Made by a program: the position numbers and the translations under genes. Below the pieces are notes generated by a model that had not been told where the DNA came from, made no database searches, and saw only the letters and a program-made list of their open reading frames with translations. A DNA stretch of 64,000 nt from NCBI GenBank assembly GCA_014905825.1, contig JACGCN010000008.1:558001-622000 (forward strand). The letters are read 5' to 3'. Shown in pieces: positions 1-12,074 of the stretch. Every line of letters starts with the position of its first letter. Positions within the stretch are counted from its first letter, which is position 1. Source of the stretch: Lyophyllum atratum. Its lineage: Eukaryota; Basidiomycota; Agaricomycetes; Agaricales; Lyophyllaceae.

Positions 1-241
1 AGTGGCCGGGGACCTATTGATACATTTAAGGAGAGGCGTCTGGAGGCCGTCGTCGCAGGCGTCAACGGCGGCGAGCTCATCATGGGAGATGACAAGGAAG
101 AGGACAAGTCCGACGGGTGCCCAGCCCAAAGTGATATGCATGTTTGGTTACATGACAACCGGCCATTGCTCAGCGCTCAACACTCAACATTGTTGGGGAC
201 AGTGCTCGGAAATTCGTACAACGCTGCCAGTGCTATTCTAA
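1..241 (+). CDS. possible 3' end of a gene entering from the left edge
   Basis: The first plus-strand frame is open from base 1, with good codon use up to about 126; it includes the peptide EAVVAGVNGGELIMGDDKEE. A donor just after that point (gtgata) and an acceptor near 176 (gctcag) would bring in a stop at 239-241, converging on the gene at 307-722. On the other strand an ATG at 83 opens a Ser/Thr/Pro-rich frame (MSSPPLTPATTAS) that runs off the left edge and could instead be the real gene. I cannot choose between them and recognise no family. Confidence 0.22.
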   Translation, partial: VAGDLLIHLRRGVWRPSSQASTAASSSWEMTRKRTSPTGAQPKVICMFGYMTTGHCSALNTQHCWGQCSEIRTTLPVLF

Positions 242-306
242 TGGTTCGTGGCGTGTATTCAATGGCAGCGAAAACACATATTCCTCGTACATCACGGCCA
301 GTAAAT

Positions 307-722
307 CTAGTGTTTTGCCTCCTCCTTCTCTGCCTCTGCGATGAAGTTTTTGATGCTGTATACCCGGGTAGTCAGTCACGAATATGGATAGGGAATGCCG
401 AAGCCCTTGGTGAACGTACAATTGCTCCTCCTCACTGGAACCATAAGTTCGGAGTTAGCAGGCGGGCGTTTGGTGGTAGAAACGGCAAACGTACCTTGAA
501 CCAGCGTTAATAGGGACAGAGTCCTTGACCTGCTGTATGGACTGGTTCTTTGCCGGAGCCTGCTCCTTCTTTCCACCCCTCATTGCAAGAGCGGCACCAC
601 CAAAGGCGGTGGCGAGGATGCCGAGGGCGAGATGCTCGTTCTTGATGGAGCGGCCGAGGATGACGCTAATTGAGACGCGTCAATAAGGACATAGACGACA
701 CTGGGGCGACGTACTAGGACAT
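307..722 (-). CDS. ATP19: ATP synthase subunit K (ATP19-like), mitochondrial
   Basis: This is a small accessory subunit of the mitochondrial F1Fo ATP synthase, associated with the dimeric enzyme. It is built from four exons on the minus strand: 722-715, 665-495, 434-420 and 355-307. Introns are 714-666, 494-435 and 419-356, each with a GTACGT donor. The product is 80 residues, starts MSYVILGRSIKNEHLALG, has one hydrophobic segment (about residues 14-31) and ends in the acidic tail that marks the family (SSEEEQFIKNFIAEAEKE). Exon 1 is only 8 nt and exon 3 only 15 nt, so simple ORF searches miss the gene. Length and both end motifs match fungal subunit K. The assignment rests on remembered family sequence, not on a search. 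Confidence 0.88.
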
Positions 723-930
723 TGCAGAAGGTTTATGAGGAGGAGGTCCACTTTTCGAGGCTCGTCACGTTCACAATATCCCGGATGTTTCCGCTCCGAT
801 TCAAAAGTAATAAAAACAAGCAAGAAATAGTGTTCGTGGTGAGTACATATCGTAAATATCGTTCCTCTTTCATATCCAATCGTAAGTCCCAGAAGCCCAG
901 CTCCCCTTGCAGGTCTAGTCTATCCCGCAT
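723..930. other. short intergenic stretch
   Basis: This lies between the GH16 stop and the ATP19 start, both on the minus strand. It must hold the GH16 3' end and the ATP19 promoter. No TATA box or clear terminator was seen. Confidence 0.5.
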
Positions 931-2627
931 CTACGGCCACCAGCACAGAAGCGAGCCCATCACCATCCCCACCATCAAGCCGACTAGAAACATGGTTTCT
1001 CCATGTTCCATGTTCCTTCTCGCGCCTCCAGGATAAAACAGAGGACTGGGCACCAAGGCCGTGCCAACTGGTCGTTTTGTCGCAGTCGAAGTGGCTTTCG
1101 CCGTCGCGATTGCAACAGCAGCAGCGGTAGGTGTCGGCGCGATTCCACCTGTCGTATAGGCTCGCACATATTTAATCTCAAAGTAAGCGTCATTATACCG
1201 GTCTCCAGGACCAACTACGTTGTCATTATACTGTGACGGTGGTGAATCAGTCTCGAGAAGAAAGTGGCGAAACATGGACCCACGCATATTCCAGTAGGGC
1301 CTGAGCTGCCACACGCTGGAAGGTATTCCACGGGAAGGCCAGCCCTGATTGAACACACGATTACTTGCCTGGTCTGCAGAAATCGGACAAAAAGTGACAT
1401 CACGCACCAGATTCCACAGAGGGTGATGTCCAAGACAAGATTTTGGGGGCTGAAGAACTGCGTAATGTTGCAGGTTGTGGCCGGGAAACTCGCTGACGGC
1501 GGGCCCCATTGAGATACGTCGATCGGCGATGACGAAGTGGCTTGCAAGATTGATGGTGGGATGTTCGGACGCTGTAGATGTAAAATTCAGAATTTCTGCT
1601 GACAGACATTGAGAGATCGACATACACTCCAGAACCAAATACTGCAAATGTGTCAAGAGCGTGTTACAACATCAATAAATCGAAGCACTTACAATATCCT
1701 GTCGTACATACAAAGAGCGCTGATCAATCGAAAGTCTTCAACGAACAAGCAATAGCGTCACTGACCCCGCAACATCAAACTGAGCCGCGAACACACCCCC
1801 GCCCGCAGCCGCAAATCCAGCCTGGAAGCTGTTCGGCGCAGTCTCAGCAACGACGCACCCGGCGGGCTGCGAGCAGTCGAGCTCTGTTGACACGCCCATC
1901 TGGTTCGGTGGCGTCGTGTGTGTGCATCCTGGAAGAGTATGGAGAGCCATCTGGTTGTGATCCATCAGGTTAATGGCTTCCATAATACTACCGGGCGGGT
2001 GTGAATAAATGCTCAAAGCTGGGAGTGGCGTCAAGAGGAACATACTCAATCTCTCCATTATCAGGCCATTTCGGGCCCATCGTCCAGAACGCTGGCCACA
2101 CCTTCAAGTTGGAAATAAGACATGACTTCGATCTGAGTTAACGAAGGACCCACCGAGCATCCAAAAGGTATGTGAACCATGTCCGAAATCCACAGGCTCC
2201 CAACAGCATACGCCGCTTGCGTCGTGATTCGTATCTGCAAGCTCCAAGATCAGTCATCAAGCATCTCTCAGTATTGGAACCTGGGTCACCGAATTTCGCT
2301 TCTGATTGAACTCTACGTTGTGCGTGTTGTCGACCTTCAAGACTGCGTTTCCGGCAGTGTTAACGTACGCGAGCCCTTGCCCAAACGCATCGTCGATATT
2401 GAGCCATACCACGTCACCTATCCGACGGATATTCATTCAGTTCAACGCTGGCTACAAAATGCGCGCCACCCACCGAGAGTCAGGTTGTCATAACCGCCAT
2501 AGAAATCCCACCCGTCGTAGAAGGAGAGGCCCGAGTAGTCTCGAACCAGATCATATCCTAGAGCCAATCTAAGTGCCGAAAGGGCAAGGCCCCACGAGAG
2601 AAGGAACGACCAGCAGCAAGGCACCAT
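931..2627 (-). CDS. secreted glycoside hydrolase family 16 enzyme (endo-beta-glucanase-like)
   Basis: It probably cleaves beta-1,3(4)-glucans outside the cell or in the wall. The ATG at 2627 starts a signal peptide (MVPCCWSFLLSWGLALSAL) followed by the N-terminal GH16 strand region DYSGLSFYDGWDFY. The catalytic motif GEIDIMEAI is intact once the intron that splits it (GAGATTGA, then TATTATGG, near 2000-2070) is removed. Downstream come the fungal GH16 blocks HTTPPNQMG, FQAGFAAAGGGVFAAQFD, IWFWS and YNDAYFEIKYVRAYTTGG. At least seven short introns are needed. The C-terminus has a Thr/Ala-rich spacer and then a hydrophobic stretch (FLVGLMVGMVMGSLLCW), which suggests membrane anchoring. Nothing appears broken. 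The exact substrate cannot be told from sequence. Confidence 0.9.
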
Positions 2628-3115
2628 TGAATTGCGTAGAAGCAAAGGGTGGCAAAAGGGAACGAAGCAGTCACGGCCCGTAGCACATGAACTCTGGCTT
2701 CGTTTGTGGTACCGTGTTTATAGACTCAAGCAACGAGGCCTTGAGAGGCGGTGGATATAAAATAAACCTACACAGCTCTTGAGCGTCAGATCAGCGATAG
2801 GAGCGAATCCTCCGGTACCAGCGCCAGAAAGAAAATAAAACTTTAGAAGGCCGTAGTGGCGCCCACAAGACACAAGCGGCTCCCAACACGAGGCGCAAAT
2901 CACCACGCGTCAGTCACGTGAGCTGGACGACCCAGAGCCGTGTCCCCAACTCCGAGCCCTTCAGCTTCAACCTTCACTTCCTCAAGCTTGAACTTGCGAT
3001 CGCGGTAGATAGCGCGTTCACGATGCAAATATGGCGCACACTTAGGGAAACAGATTGATTTTGTATCCGTCCCAGTACAGTTACAGCAAGTATGAAAACA
3101 GTTGAACATCAGTGC
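2628..3115. other. intergenic, no gene called
   Basis: A 488 bp gap between two minus-strand genes. A short minus-strand frame (3109-2900) has a Glu/Lys-rich stretch, but no family or start context supports it. The stretch should contain the GH16 promoter. Confidence 0.4.
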
Positions 3116-4029
3116 CTAGCTTCGCTTCCATACCACAATCCTCTCCTTGTTGACGTGGTTCGGCATTGATGTCCCCGGAACCTCATCGAAGACTTTGACA
3201 AAGTTGTCCCCAAGAACCTGCTCATAATGCTCCACGCGCACGAAAAACGGAGGACCCAGATCAGTTGGACCGTCGATTGGCCAAACGAGTGTGATCAGAT
3301 AGCCTCCAGGCTTGACTAGGGAGACCATCTGCCGGCCGTATTCAGGACGCCTTGTGGGAGGTATGGCTACGAAAAAACTGTGGTGCACAAAAATCAACCG
3401 ATGGAGTAGGGAAAGAGGTGCTCCACGTACGTGTAGTCATAGATGACATCGAATCTCTCTCCATCTGACAATGGCTTGAGCGCGAAAAAGTCACCCTGCT
3501 CAAACGATGCCTTCCCCGGCGCTGGTACTTCCTTCGATGCTAGGATACTGGAGTCATGGAATTTGAGTGTTACTACGCCAATATAGTGAGAGGCTGTATT
3601 CACGCCTGAGCTCTAGTAATGGCAGTCTGTGAGACGTCCATGCCAATTGTGTCAAGTCTCAACGCTGATGCGATGTAGAGCGCATCATAGCCCTACGCAC
3701 AAATGACGGGTCCAGCGTTGCCCGACAAGCGGATGCAGAAGCTCACCGAGCCACAGCCGGGTACTAGCGCACGGCCTTGACGGGGGAAGTCGATGATCCC
3801 GGATTCGACAACCTCTCGCAGAGGAGGCTGTATTTCACCATTATCCCAGGGAGTGAGGTTGGCTAGCCTGGCAAAGGTGGTGACGGCACTTTATTCCAAG
3901 TTTATATAGTATTGACAGGTAGGCTTACCAGGCGAGATCCCACGTTAATGGATCACCACTCTTAACAATTTCTCGGACTCGTGCTACGTCGGGGAGGGCG
4001 GCAACTGCGGGGACGTCGTTCGAAGACAT
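3116..4029 (-). CDS. SAM-dependent methyltransferase, TPMT/HOL (thiol or halide) family
   Basis: It is likely a soluble methyltransferase acting on thiols or on halide/thiocyanate ions. The ATG at 4029 begins MSSNDVPAVAALPDVARV. Exons then give the family block WDLAWLANLTPWDNGEIQPP, the SAM-binding motif ALVPGCGSGYDALYIA, the acidic loop IGMDVS and, after a short intron, FDVIYDYTFFVAIPP. The C-terminus holds GGYLITLVWPIDG and ends IVVWKRS. Five exons are needed; all splice sites are GT-AG and phases agree, including one acceptor that skips an in-frame stop near 3560. Length (about 240 aa) fits the family. In fungi this family includes chloromethane- and thiol-methylating enzymes; which activity applies here is inference. 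Its SAH product would be recycled by the AHCY at 21.7 kb. Confidence 0.88.
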
Positions 4030-4704
4030 GAGGTAAGGGACTCGGAGGGATCGGGAATGCGGAAAACGGGGTGACTGTTTGCCTGATAAGTCACCTGTCA
4101 CCTACAATTGTGAAAGGGTCTTCGGTTGAAGTCGAGTCGACATGATGCCTAGTACAAGACCCATAGTTATTTAACTGGAATAAGGAGGTGTAACAGGATA
4201 TCTTTATAGACATCAAAACACGAGGCTCTTGTTCCTTTGTCAACGACAGATTTGCTAAGAATGGCGCTGAGACGCTGATGAGAATTTTGATGACAGCCAC
4301 GATAGAAAAGAAAAGTTGCTCGTGAGCGCTGAGGCCTGAGGACTGGAGTACAACGCTGGATGAGTGGATGAGTGTGGAGGTGCAGTTCGGAGATATGACA
4401 GTGGCCGGGGTCCTTGCGCCTGTTTGCGGCAATTCGCACCGTCTGCCAATGCCTTGCGTCCATTCAAGAGCTCTCAACTGATCTCTTCTGTGTGATCCCC
4501 GCTATATAACACCGGCGACGTCGACAGGATATCCTCTTTTGTTCTCGCCCTTCTTAGTACGCCACATCGATTGGAAGAATTGGGAAGAAAGCCCATTGTT
4601 CCGAGTTGTGCTTGTTGCTTCGGCTGTGCAACGTTGTGTAAGTTCCCCTTTTAAATACCTCTTCAACCGTAGTATCATGACTCAATCCTACTATTTGACC
4701 GTAG
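4030..4704. promoter_or_regulatory. divergent promoter region with TATA box and 5'UTR intron
   Basis: This 675 bp stretch separates the minus-strand methyltransferase from the plus-strand gene at 4705. A TATATAA box lies at 4503-4509, about 200 bp before the ATG. A GTAAGT donor at 4638 and a TAG acceptor ending at 4704 suggest a 67 nt 5'UTR intron that ends exactly at the ATG. Frames at 4091-4477 (-) are open but lack family signal or codon bias. Confidence 0.5.
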
Positions 4705-6910
4705 ATGGCGACCCAGTACACCCATCCGACACGCCCACCACTTTGGCCTATACCTCCACCAGGATGGGCCCCTCCATACCAAGGCGCGCCACCACCGATG
4801 CCTGCAGGTGTCATGGTAAATCCCCAGCAATGGCAGATGGGAAACTGGCAATTCAATCCAGCATATAACATGCAAAGGTACCCAGCACCCCCAGTGCAGT
4901 GGATGCCAGCCCTGGCTTGGGGACAACCAGGCCAACATCCACACGCACAGCAGCAACAGGCAGCAAATTTTAATCCATACAAAAAGGTCATCAAGCCCCC
5001 CAGTGCGGAGTATCTTGCCACAAAGCTAACTAACAATGGACTCGATCTGCACAATATGGTCCCGATGTACGTCTGCCCAATTCGCATATGCCTGGTCTTT
5101 TAGCTTGACGCCGCACTTGCAGAAGGGACCCATATGGTGACGAGGAAGGCGTGAATATGCCAAAGACACCATGGATCTGGAATCCAGCAACCCTCTCCAA
5201 TGATGGAGTTTCTGTCTCTGCGCAGCGTGCAGCCGATGCGGCGGCTAGCGATCGGGCACAAATCCGCCATTCTTCGGAGCCCCCCTTGTCTTCTTCCAGC
5301 CCCTCAGTCACCCCCAAACCTCGACACGTCACCGATCCTATGAACAGACGGAATGGTGGAGACTCTAGGAGGGGCAGTACATCAACGTCTTCGTCGTCTA
5401 CGTTACATAGCGCTTCGTCATCCCAGACCAATCTTTCTACCAGTACACTAGCCGATTCAACGACGTTCACGGCCGTCAGAGAACTCAAGCCCACATTCAG
5501 CCCAAAAATAATCCGGATACCTGACCACTACTCCAGTCGGCCATCTTCATCTTCCGCCCCGAGTTCCCGCGAGCATTCACAAGGATCGGTCGACTCGCTT
5601 ACAGGACGCATGGAACGCATGAGCGCTTCCGAATTCTCTTCCTCCCATGATCCCGCGGCGCTGACCCGCCATTCCTCTATGCCATCCGTTTATTCCAACT
5701 CTAGTCAACAATCCTCATCCATCAGCGGAGTGCAACTTGTGGACGAGCCTTCAAGTATCCTTAGTCCCCTTGTAATCACAGCAGGTACACCAAGACCTAA
5801 TAATTCGCATCCTCTTAATCGTGTCTCGACCTACCCAGAGATGAGCGGCCAATCGGCTCTGAGCACAATTGCCGAGGGTCCTTCACCGGCTGACAATACC
5901 CCTCGGAGGAAGTCTTCACGGCGTAATAGCCCTCCTGAAATGTACGCGCGCTCTGTTTCACCGTCTCAGGATTCTTTCAGAAGCAGACCGACGCATCGCA
6001 CTGATCAATACCCACGTTCGGCTTCCCCATCTCATGATACCTTTCGAAGGGGGTCAGGATCTCAATACACACCCCCAGATACCCATGCACAGGAAGCGCA
6101 GCGCCGCTCCTCTACCCAACAACATACCCCTCCTGATGCATACCCCACGCACCGACAGTCCTCGCCATCTCGCGAAGGGACCCAGCGAAGACCCATAGAC
6201 ATATATGCTCCCACTTCTCCTCCACCCACCTCGACTCCTCGAAGGAGTACTTCACACCCCAGTACTTCTGAGAGCTATTCTTCAACCGCACACCGTCTAC
6301 CGTCTCAAGAACCGTCACCTCCGCGCTCCGCTTCACGCTTCACGCCTCCTCGTGACGCCGCCAACTCTATCCCACCACCTGCCGGTCATAATCACAGCAC
6401 ATCCTACACTTACTCCCATAACCATCTACCAGAGCCCCCACGGTCACCACCTGGGTACACACCTCCTCGCGCAGCCAACAACCCTGCCCCACCAATGAGC
6501 CCGCGCACTTATGAAGAGCTGCGCCCAGAGCCGATCAAGCTCGTGAACAAGTACACGCCCATGCCTCCACCACCTGGCGCGATGAAGCGATGGCGCAGGG
6601 TAGGTTACTGGAACCGCCGGGGCGACCATTGTACGAAGGAGGGTTATATCGTGTATGCACCGCACGAAAAGTCGTACCCGGAAGAGCTCAAGGACTACCC
6701 CGAGGACGGCGTGGGTTACGAAAATGGGTTTGGGCACATCGGCCTATTTGACTCGAAGAGGCCGGAGCTGCCTGAGTCGCTCCCGAGGCATGGGCAGCCG
6801 CCGCTTCGGCCATATAGTGAGGTGTGTAATATCAGTATCTCTTTCCCATGGTGGGCGTACTGATTGATGATTTGATTTACTTGTAGTTCGTGAAGTATGA
6901 ATGGTCTTAA
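4705..6910 (+). CDS. conserved Pro/Ser-rich basidiomycete protein of unknown function
   Basis: I recognise no named family. Three exons (4705-5066, 5123-6821, 6887-6910) encode 694 residues. The N-terminus is Pro/Gln/Trp-rich (PPLWPIPPPGWAPPYQGAPP) and ordered-looking up to about residue 130, including PSAEYLATKLTNNGLDLHNM and TPWIWNP. The middle (about 150-580) is a long disordered Ser/Pro/Arg region with repeated RSASPSHDTFRR-like units. The last 100 residues look folded again (RWRRVGYWNRRGDHC, EELKDYPEDGVGYENGFGHI). Splicing changes the C-terminus to PYSEFVKYEWS. Conserved blocks flanking a disordered core suggest a scaffold or adaptor role, but that is only inference. Confidence 0.8.
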
Positions 6911-7248
6911 TATTTAAAGTCTGCATTATGCATTTAGTGTACCAATTTTGTGTCGTACAGTCTATTGTGTGTTCTCATATAATTATATGATTTAAAACCA
7001 TGCTCAGAGGTAATCGACGACATCGACATAGGTCGGTCAGATATAGATATGATACTAGATCAAGAGAACCATGGTCCAGAGTTCGCAGCTAACCATCGTA
7101 CATTACAACGAGGAGGACATACAACTAAGGTTACATCACAAACGCTGGTGGGAGTACATACAACAGGAATGGGAATAATGTCGCCACAGGGGCGAGTAGA
7201 ACGCGGTTATAATTAAGGATTAAAAATAATGGCATTACGAACGAATCA
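6911..7248. other. convergent intergenic spacer
   Basis: A 338 bp AT-richer stretch between two convergent genes. It should hold both 3' UTRs. No gene was seen. Confidence 0.6.
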
Positions 7249-10200
7249 TTAATCGGCGCCCAGCCCGATACCACCATGTACCGCTCGCATATGGTCATAA
7301 ATACCATCGCCCTTCGGGAAAGTCTGCAGACATACCCAGCAAATGTGCGTCTTGCACTGTGTGCATGTCATGTGATGGCAACCCTCCGCCCGCTCGATTG
7401 GAACTTTGCACCCCGGACATGGCTTGACATCGTGATTCTTCATCCACACTCGGAACAACTTATTATCGCCTTCGGGGTCCGGGCAGGTGAAGCCATCGTG
7501 AGCCTCGACATGGCAGCTCGGGCAAATCCGCAGCAGGCAGGAAGGGCATTGCAGCACGGTCTCTCGGGGAGCACGGCGATAGATCTGTGGGCAATCGGGC
7601 GAGGGACAGTAATGGAATTCGTCCGGCCGTGAGTGTATATAGAACGCCAGTGCAGCATCCACGATCGCGTCGAACTCCGAAATCGTGAGGAACTGGCGGG
7701 CGACCTGGAGGGGTATGTGCTCCCTACACTTTGCATTGCCACCTAGGCACGTTAGAGGGAAATATTTGTTGTCAATCGCAGAGGTGAGATAACGAGAAAT
7801 ACAGTCGCGACACCAGGAATGGCCGCAGGGCAATGTGACTGGATTTGTAACTTCGTCAAAACAGACGGGGCATTCGACGGCGTTGCGACGGCGGGCGGGG
7901 TGAAGTCGGGCTTGACGTGCGCGACGAACGGCCTCTCGGGCAGCTTTGTAGGCAGTGTCACTGCCACGGATGACTAGTCGCCGATTGCAGAAATCCAGAT
8001 CAACGTGTTCGCGTCCAACTTGATTTTGGAGCTGCATAAGGACCTTGCCCATGAAGTAACCTAGGAGCCATCCATCAAGGGGGATCGTATGAATCTGCTG
8101 CGACTGCAGTTCATCTATCTTGGCGAGTATACGCTGCCGAGCAGTCAGGCGCGATCTGGAGGATCCAAGGAGGCGAATCATGCGCCTGGGAGTATCGACA
8201 TGGATGGTAACAGCAGGGGCTTCGCGCTCAACGCGTTCCAGGAATGCCCTACCAGCTGGATGAGCGAAGAAAGGATCCCAAGCGATATTTGCTCCCCGAT
8301 GAACCGTCTCCCCCTTGAGGATCTTTTCCAGCTCTGCTTTGAGCAGGCCAAGTTCCTTGAGGTCATCTCCTGATAACTTGACCAGCGTCGCGAGCGGTGC
8401 AGGCCGTTGTACGACAGACATCGCGGTTCGACGTACGTGGTGAACTGTTGCACAGAGGGCTTGTATATCGTCGCCCATCTTTTCATATACCGCCGAGGAA
8501 AGGGAAAACGTCAGCGACTGGACATGCTGAGCAAAAACCCTCGTCTTTCCGGTAAAAAACAGGTTTTCGGCCGTGAAGACGGCCACAAGCAGCTTTGGCA
8601 TCGGTGGGAGTAGAGAAGTGTGCCCATGCTTGAACTATCGCGCCCGACCTATACGGGGGCGGTAGGACGACAAAGTCCAAGAGTTCTGTATTCTCCTGCA
8701 GTAGTCGCTTGATGCCTTGTGTCGCATAATCAAGATTCTGATAGTTCGGACGTGCCCAGACAATGTCATCTGGTCTTGCAAATCGAGCCATATCTTCCTT
8801 GGTAGCATCTAGGGGAAGGCCCCGAAAACGAACAGTAACAACGCCGACCACGGGAAGGCCTACGTGGACGGAAGCGTGGACGTAATGGTCGCCAAATGGG
8901 ATTCGGGCAGCCACCAGAGCTTCCTTTGCATGCTCCATGGTCGAGTAGCCACCATATCCGACCTTGCCGGGGGCCTCCCAGCGGATGCGGACGGCGGTGT
9001 CCTCGAACATAGCGTTGTGCCGTGACGCGTCATGGACAGGGAGCCGTGCAGATATCTTGCACCCAAAAGCCTGGGCACCGTTAAGGGCGGTACTGGCTTC
9101 ACGAGCTTCTACAGGTGATGAGAAGCGTGCCCGGACAAGCATGCTCGGGTTTTGCACTCGAATTGGCAGCCTCACATCGACCACATTACCGAAAGGACGC
9201 AGAAGATCCGCGACGTCCTCGGCGGTTGCGCGCGCCTGGGACGTTGCCGAGGTATATCCAGGGTGTTTCAAAACCAGTTTCAAGTTCTTGAATGTCGAAA
9301 CCTGGGCCCAGCTTCACTTTGGCGTGGTCGTGTACTTTTACTGACCATGCTCGGGCTTCAGTTGACGCCTCGAGAGAAGGTTAGTCAACCAGCAAGCAAT
9401 GGAATGCGGATCCAACGTACATAGTTGTTTCCAGTAACGCTCGTGGGCGGCCTCTCGGGCCGCCTATCACTCTCCGATCGCTGACCACCCTATGCAAGTA
9501 CCAGGGTTGAGAGTTCAGAATTCACGCAATGACGGGATCTGTACACACCGGTGGATCGTAATCTAGGTCATCGTGACGGTATTTACAGGCATATCTCGCG
9601 TTACATCTGCCACGAAGCCATTGGATGCAGGTGTCGGAACTCTTCGGGTGTGGCCGCATGCCCACCGGAGGATCATCGCCAGATTCATGGACCAACGGGG
9701 TCTTGACTATCGGGGGGACAGTCCTCGATACCGATAGGGGTGCAGTTGCCTGCTTGTAATTAGAAAGTCAACAAAAGGCGGGGTTATACAAGAGAGGACA
9801 TACCGAAGCATCATGAACTAAATCAGGATGAACACAATCACATGATTGTCCTCGTTGACAAGCATTTCGAATCCAATGCTGACAAGTTTCTTGGAATCTC
9901 GGTGGAGCAACTTTGCGCTCTAGCATTTTCTGAGCGCTAGACGTGGGCTCTGGGAGAGTTCGGAGGGCTCCTGATCGGTAACAGCAATATAACAATCAAT
10001 CTAATTATTGAAGAAAGCAATCGCTACAAGCACATACCGGAGCGTCAGTATTCAAGATCTCCATGTACAAATTGGCAAGCAAAGCCAAGAAAGCACTCCT
10101 GAAGCAGCCAGAGCTTGCAAGTATGGGGATATCGTGGTGGCGGGTGTATACCTTTCAATGGCGGATCATACTCGACATCACCATGGAAGTAAAAGCAATG

Positions 10201-12043
10201 AGGTCCACGACGACATCTGTCAATAAGCCATTCCTGGCAGAAACGATTAGATCTTGGTTGGGGATATTTCCTACCACGCTCGACAACTTTCTCTTGTATG
10301 AACGATCCCTGCGTCGCTGTGGCTGCGTGGTTAAGTGGTGGACGTAGAGGAAGATCAACGAGTGATTCGTCGTTGCCTTTGCCGGACGATGATATGTCGC
10401 TGGGCTTTGAATGATGGCATTAGAATGAGGATATAAAGATAGGGCAGTCCTACAAACCTGGCTATACTTTAGGTCATCATGGAAATACTCGCACCTATAG
10501 CCGCGCCAGCATATGCCCCGTTTGAACGATCTACAAGGAATCCGACTTATGGGAGGGGGATATACACTCTTGACGGATGGCTCATATTGCAGATCACCAT
10601 GGACGTAGGAGCATTCGTAGCCTCGTCTGCACAGTTTCATAAGCCAGTGTCGACAGAGATAGATATTGGGCGGCGGGGGGTGTATGACGGATGTTTTGAC
10701 CTCGCTACCCTCAGAAGTTAACGAGCATGAGGACCCTAGAGGTGATGAGTTGGCCTACTCGACGATCGTCAGTGACGTTCATCCCAACCAACAAGATGTT
10801 GAACCTACAGAGAGATACTGGCTACTATCAGATGTCTGTCCACTGTCTGGATCTGATGAGTATGGCAATGGTAAAATGCCATGCTGGGGATCGCAACGGA
10901 CTGGGAGGGTCTGCCTCCATCTTGGACAGATGGTTGTGTGCACGAGGCCCTGGTATCGGTGGAGCATCATGAGTTATTTTCGAAAGACTGTCGGCCTGCA
11001 GCGCGTGAATTGACGACTAATGACATAGCAAAAGAAGTGTTACCTGGATAGTGGAAATGGTATTATGTGTTATCGTTAGGGGGAAATTCTGGGTTGGAAG
11101 TTTGATGACGAAAGTTTGAGGATTCAGCGAGGTATTGCGGGGGTGGATCCGATGACAATTTTCAGCGAGACGACATTTTCCGTGGAGGAATAGTCGACAG
11201 ACTTCATTGAGAAGAGCGCGAGTAGGATGGGCCTGTTGGTAACGTCACTCCTGAGTCTAAATGCGATGTCAATTACAACATACATCCCAGCCGAATGCGT
11301 AGAAACTAGGCAGAGAGCCGGGGTTCGGTGTCGATGAGTACGCGGTGGGCGTGACGTCTTTGCAGAGTGTCGGCTGGGCAAAATGTCAGCGACAAAGCAC
11401 AGGCCGGACAGAGGAATGAACAACTGCAGGTAAAGAGATCGTATACGGCACGTCGAAACGATCCGTGTATCGGTAGGATGCAGTGGGCTGAGCGGCGCCA
11501 GGTAGTGAGACATCATGCTAAGGACTGCGAAGTGTCTTGACATACCTTTGCCGATCCATAAGTAGCAGACGGAATCTCCACTTCTCTCGATTGATCCTTC
11601 TTGGACGGCGTCATAAGCTTTCCATGCGGTTGCTGCTTCCTTCGGGCTCCCTGCGGGGTCTGGAGTCATCCATAAGAAAAAAATATATAGCTTGTACAAG
11701 AACGACAGACCATAGCCCGAGATGAATCCTCCTGTTGAGTTGAAGCATCACGAACATCTGAATCAGCAGACTGCTTCGGAGTTGAAGAAGTCTTCGATCG
11801 AGGTTTGACAGTACGTATTTTGGATGAAGTGGGACTGGCAACAGCAGGTTTGGAGGGTGGTGAGTGAGTGAGCTGGGCAGTAGCAGCAGGCATGGGAGGC
11901 GCTCCTCTCAACGTGGGTGAAGGGCTGGGAATTTGGACTCCGAGTGTTGACGCCGAATCATGGCGGCCACCATGGTGAGCTCCTAGACCTGGCACGTGGC
12001 TCACATCCGGATCCGTTCCTGATTCACCTTTTGCCGCCGGCAT
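7249..12043 (-). CDS. seven CCCH fingers + RRM-like domains + RBR E3 ubiquitin ligase
   Basis: This predicted RNA-binding ubiquitin ligase is read 12043 to 7249. A Ser/Pro-rich N-terminus is followed by seven zinc fingers of the form C-x7-C-x5-C-x3-H at 11199-11143, 10655-10599, 10535-10479, 10239-10183, 10119-10063, 9884-9828 and 9629-9573; several are followed by a tail like H-G-D-L-x-Y. Next come an RRM (IYLGNVP, LVRARFSS), a second RRM-like part and a KH-like part (IPLDGWLLGYFMGKVL). The end is an RBR module: RING1 from about 7872 (CPVCFDEV), IBR, and RING2 (CPGCKVPIERAEGCHHMTC) with the Cys of EGC as likely thioester-forming residue. Many short introns were placed by phase. Two single-base frameshifts remain, at A6 8554-8559 and CC 9235-9236 (plus-strand bases). 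The start is less sure because only 31 bp separate it from the upstream stop. Confidence 0.8.
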
Positions 12044-12074
12044 CAATTGGCAAATTACTATTGAGTCTGACTAT

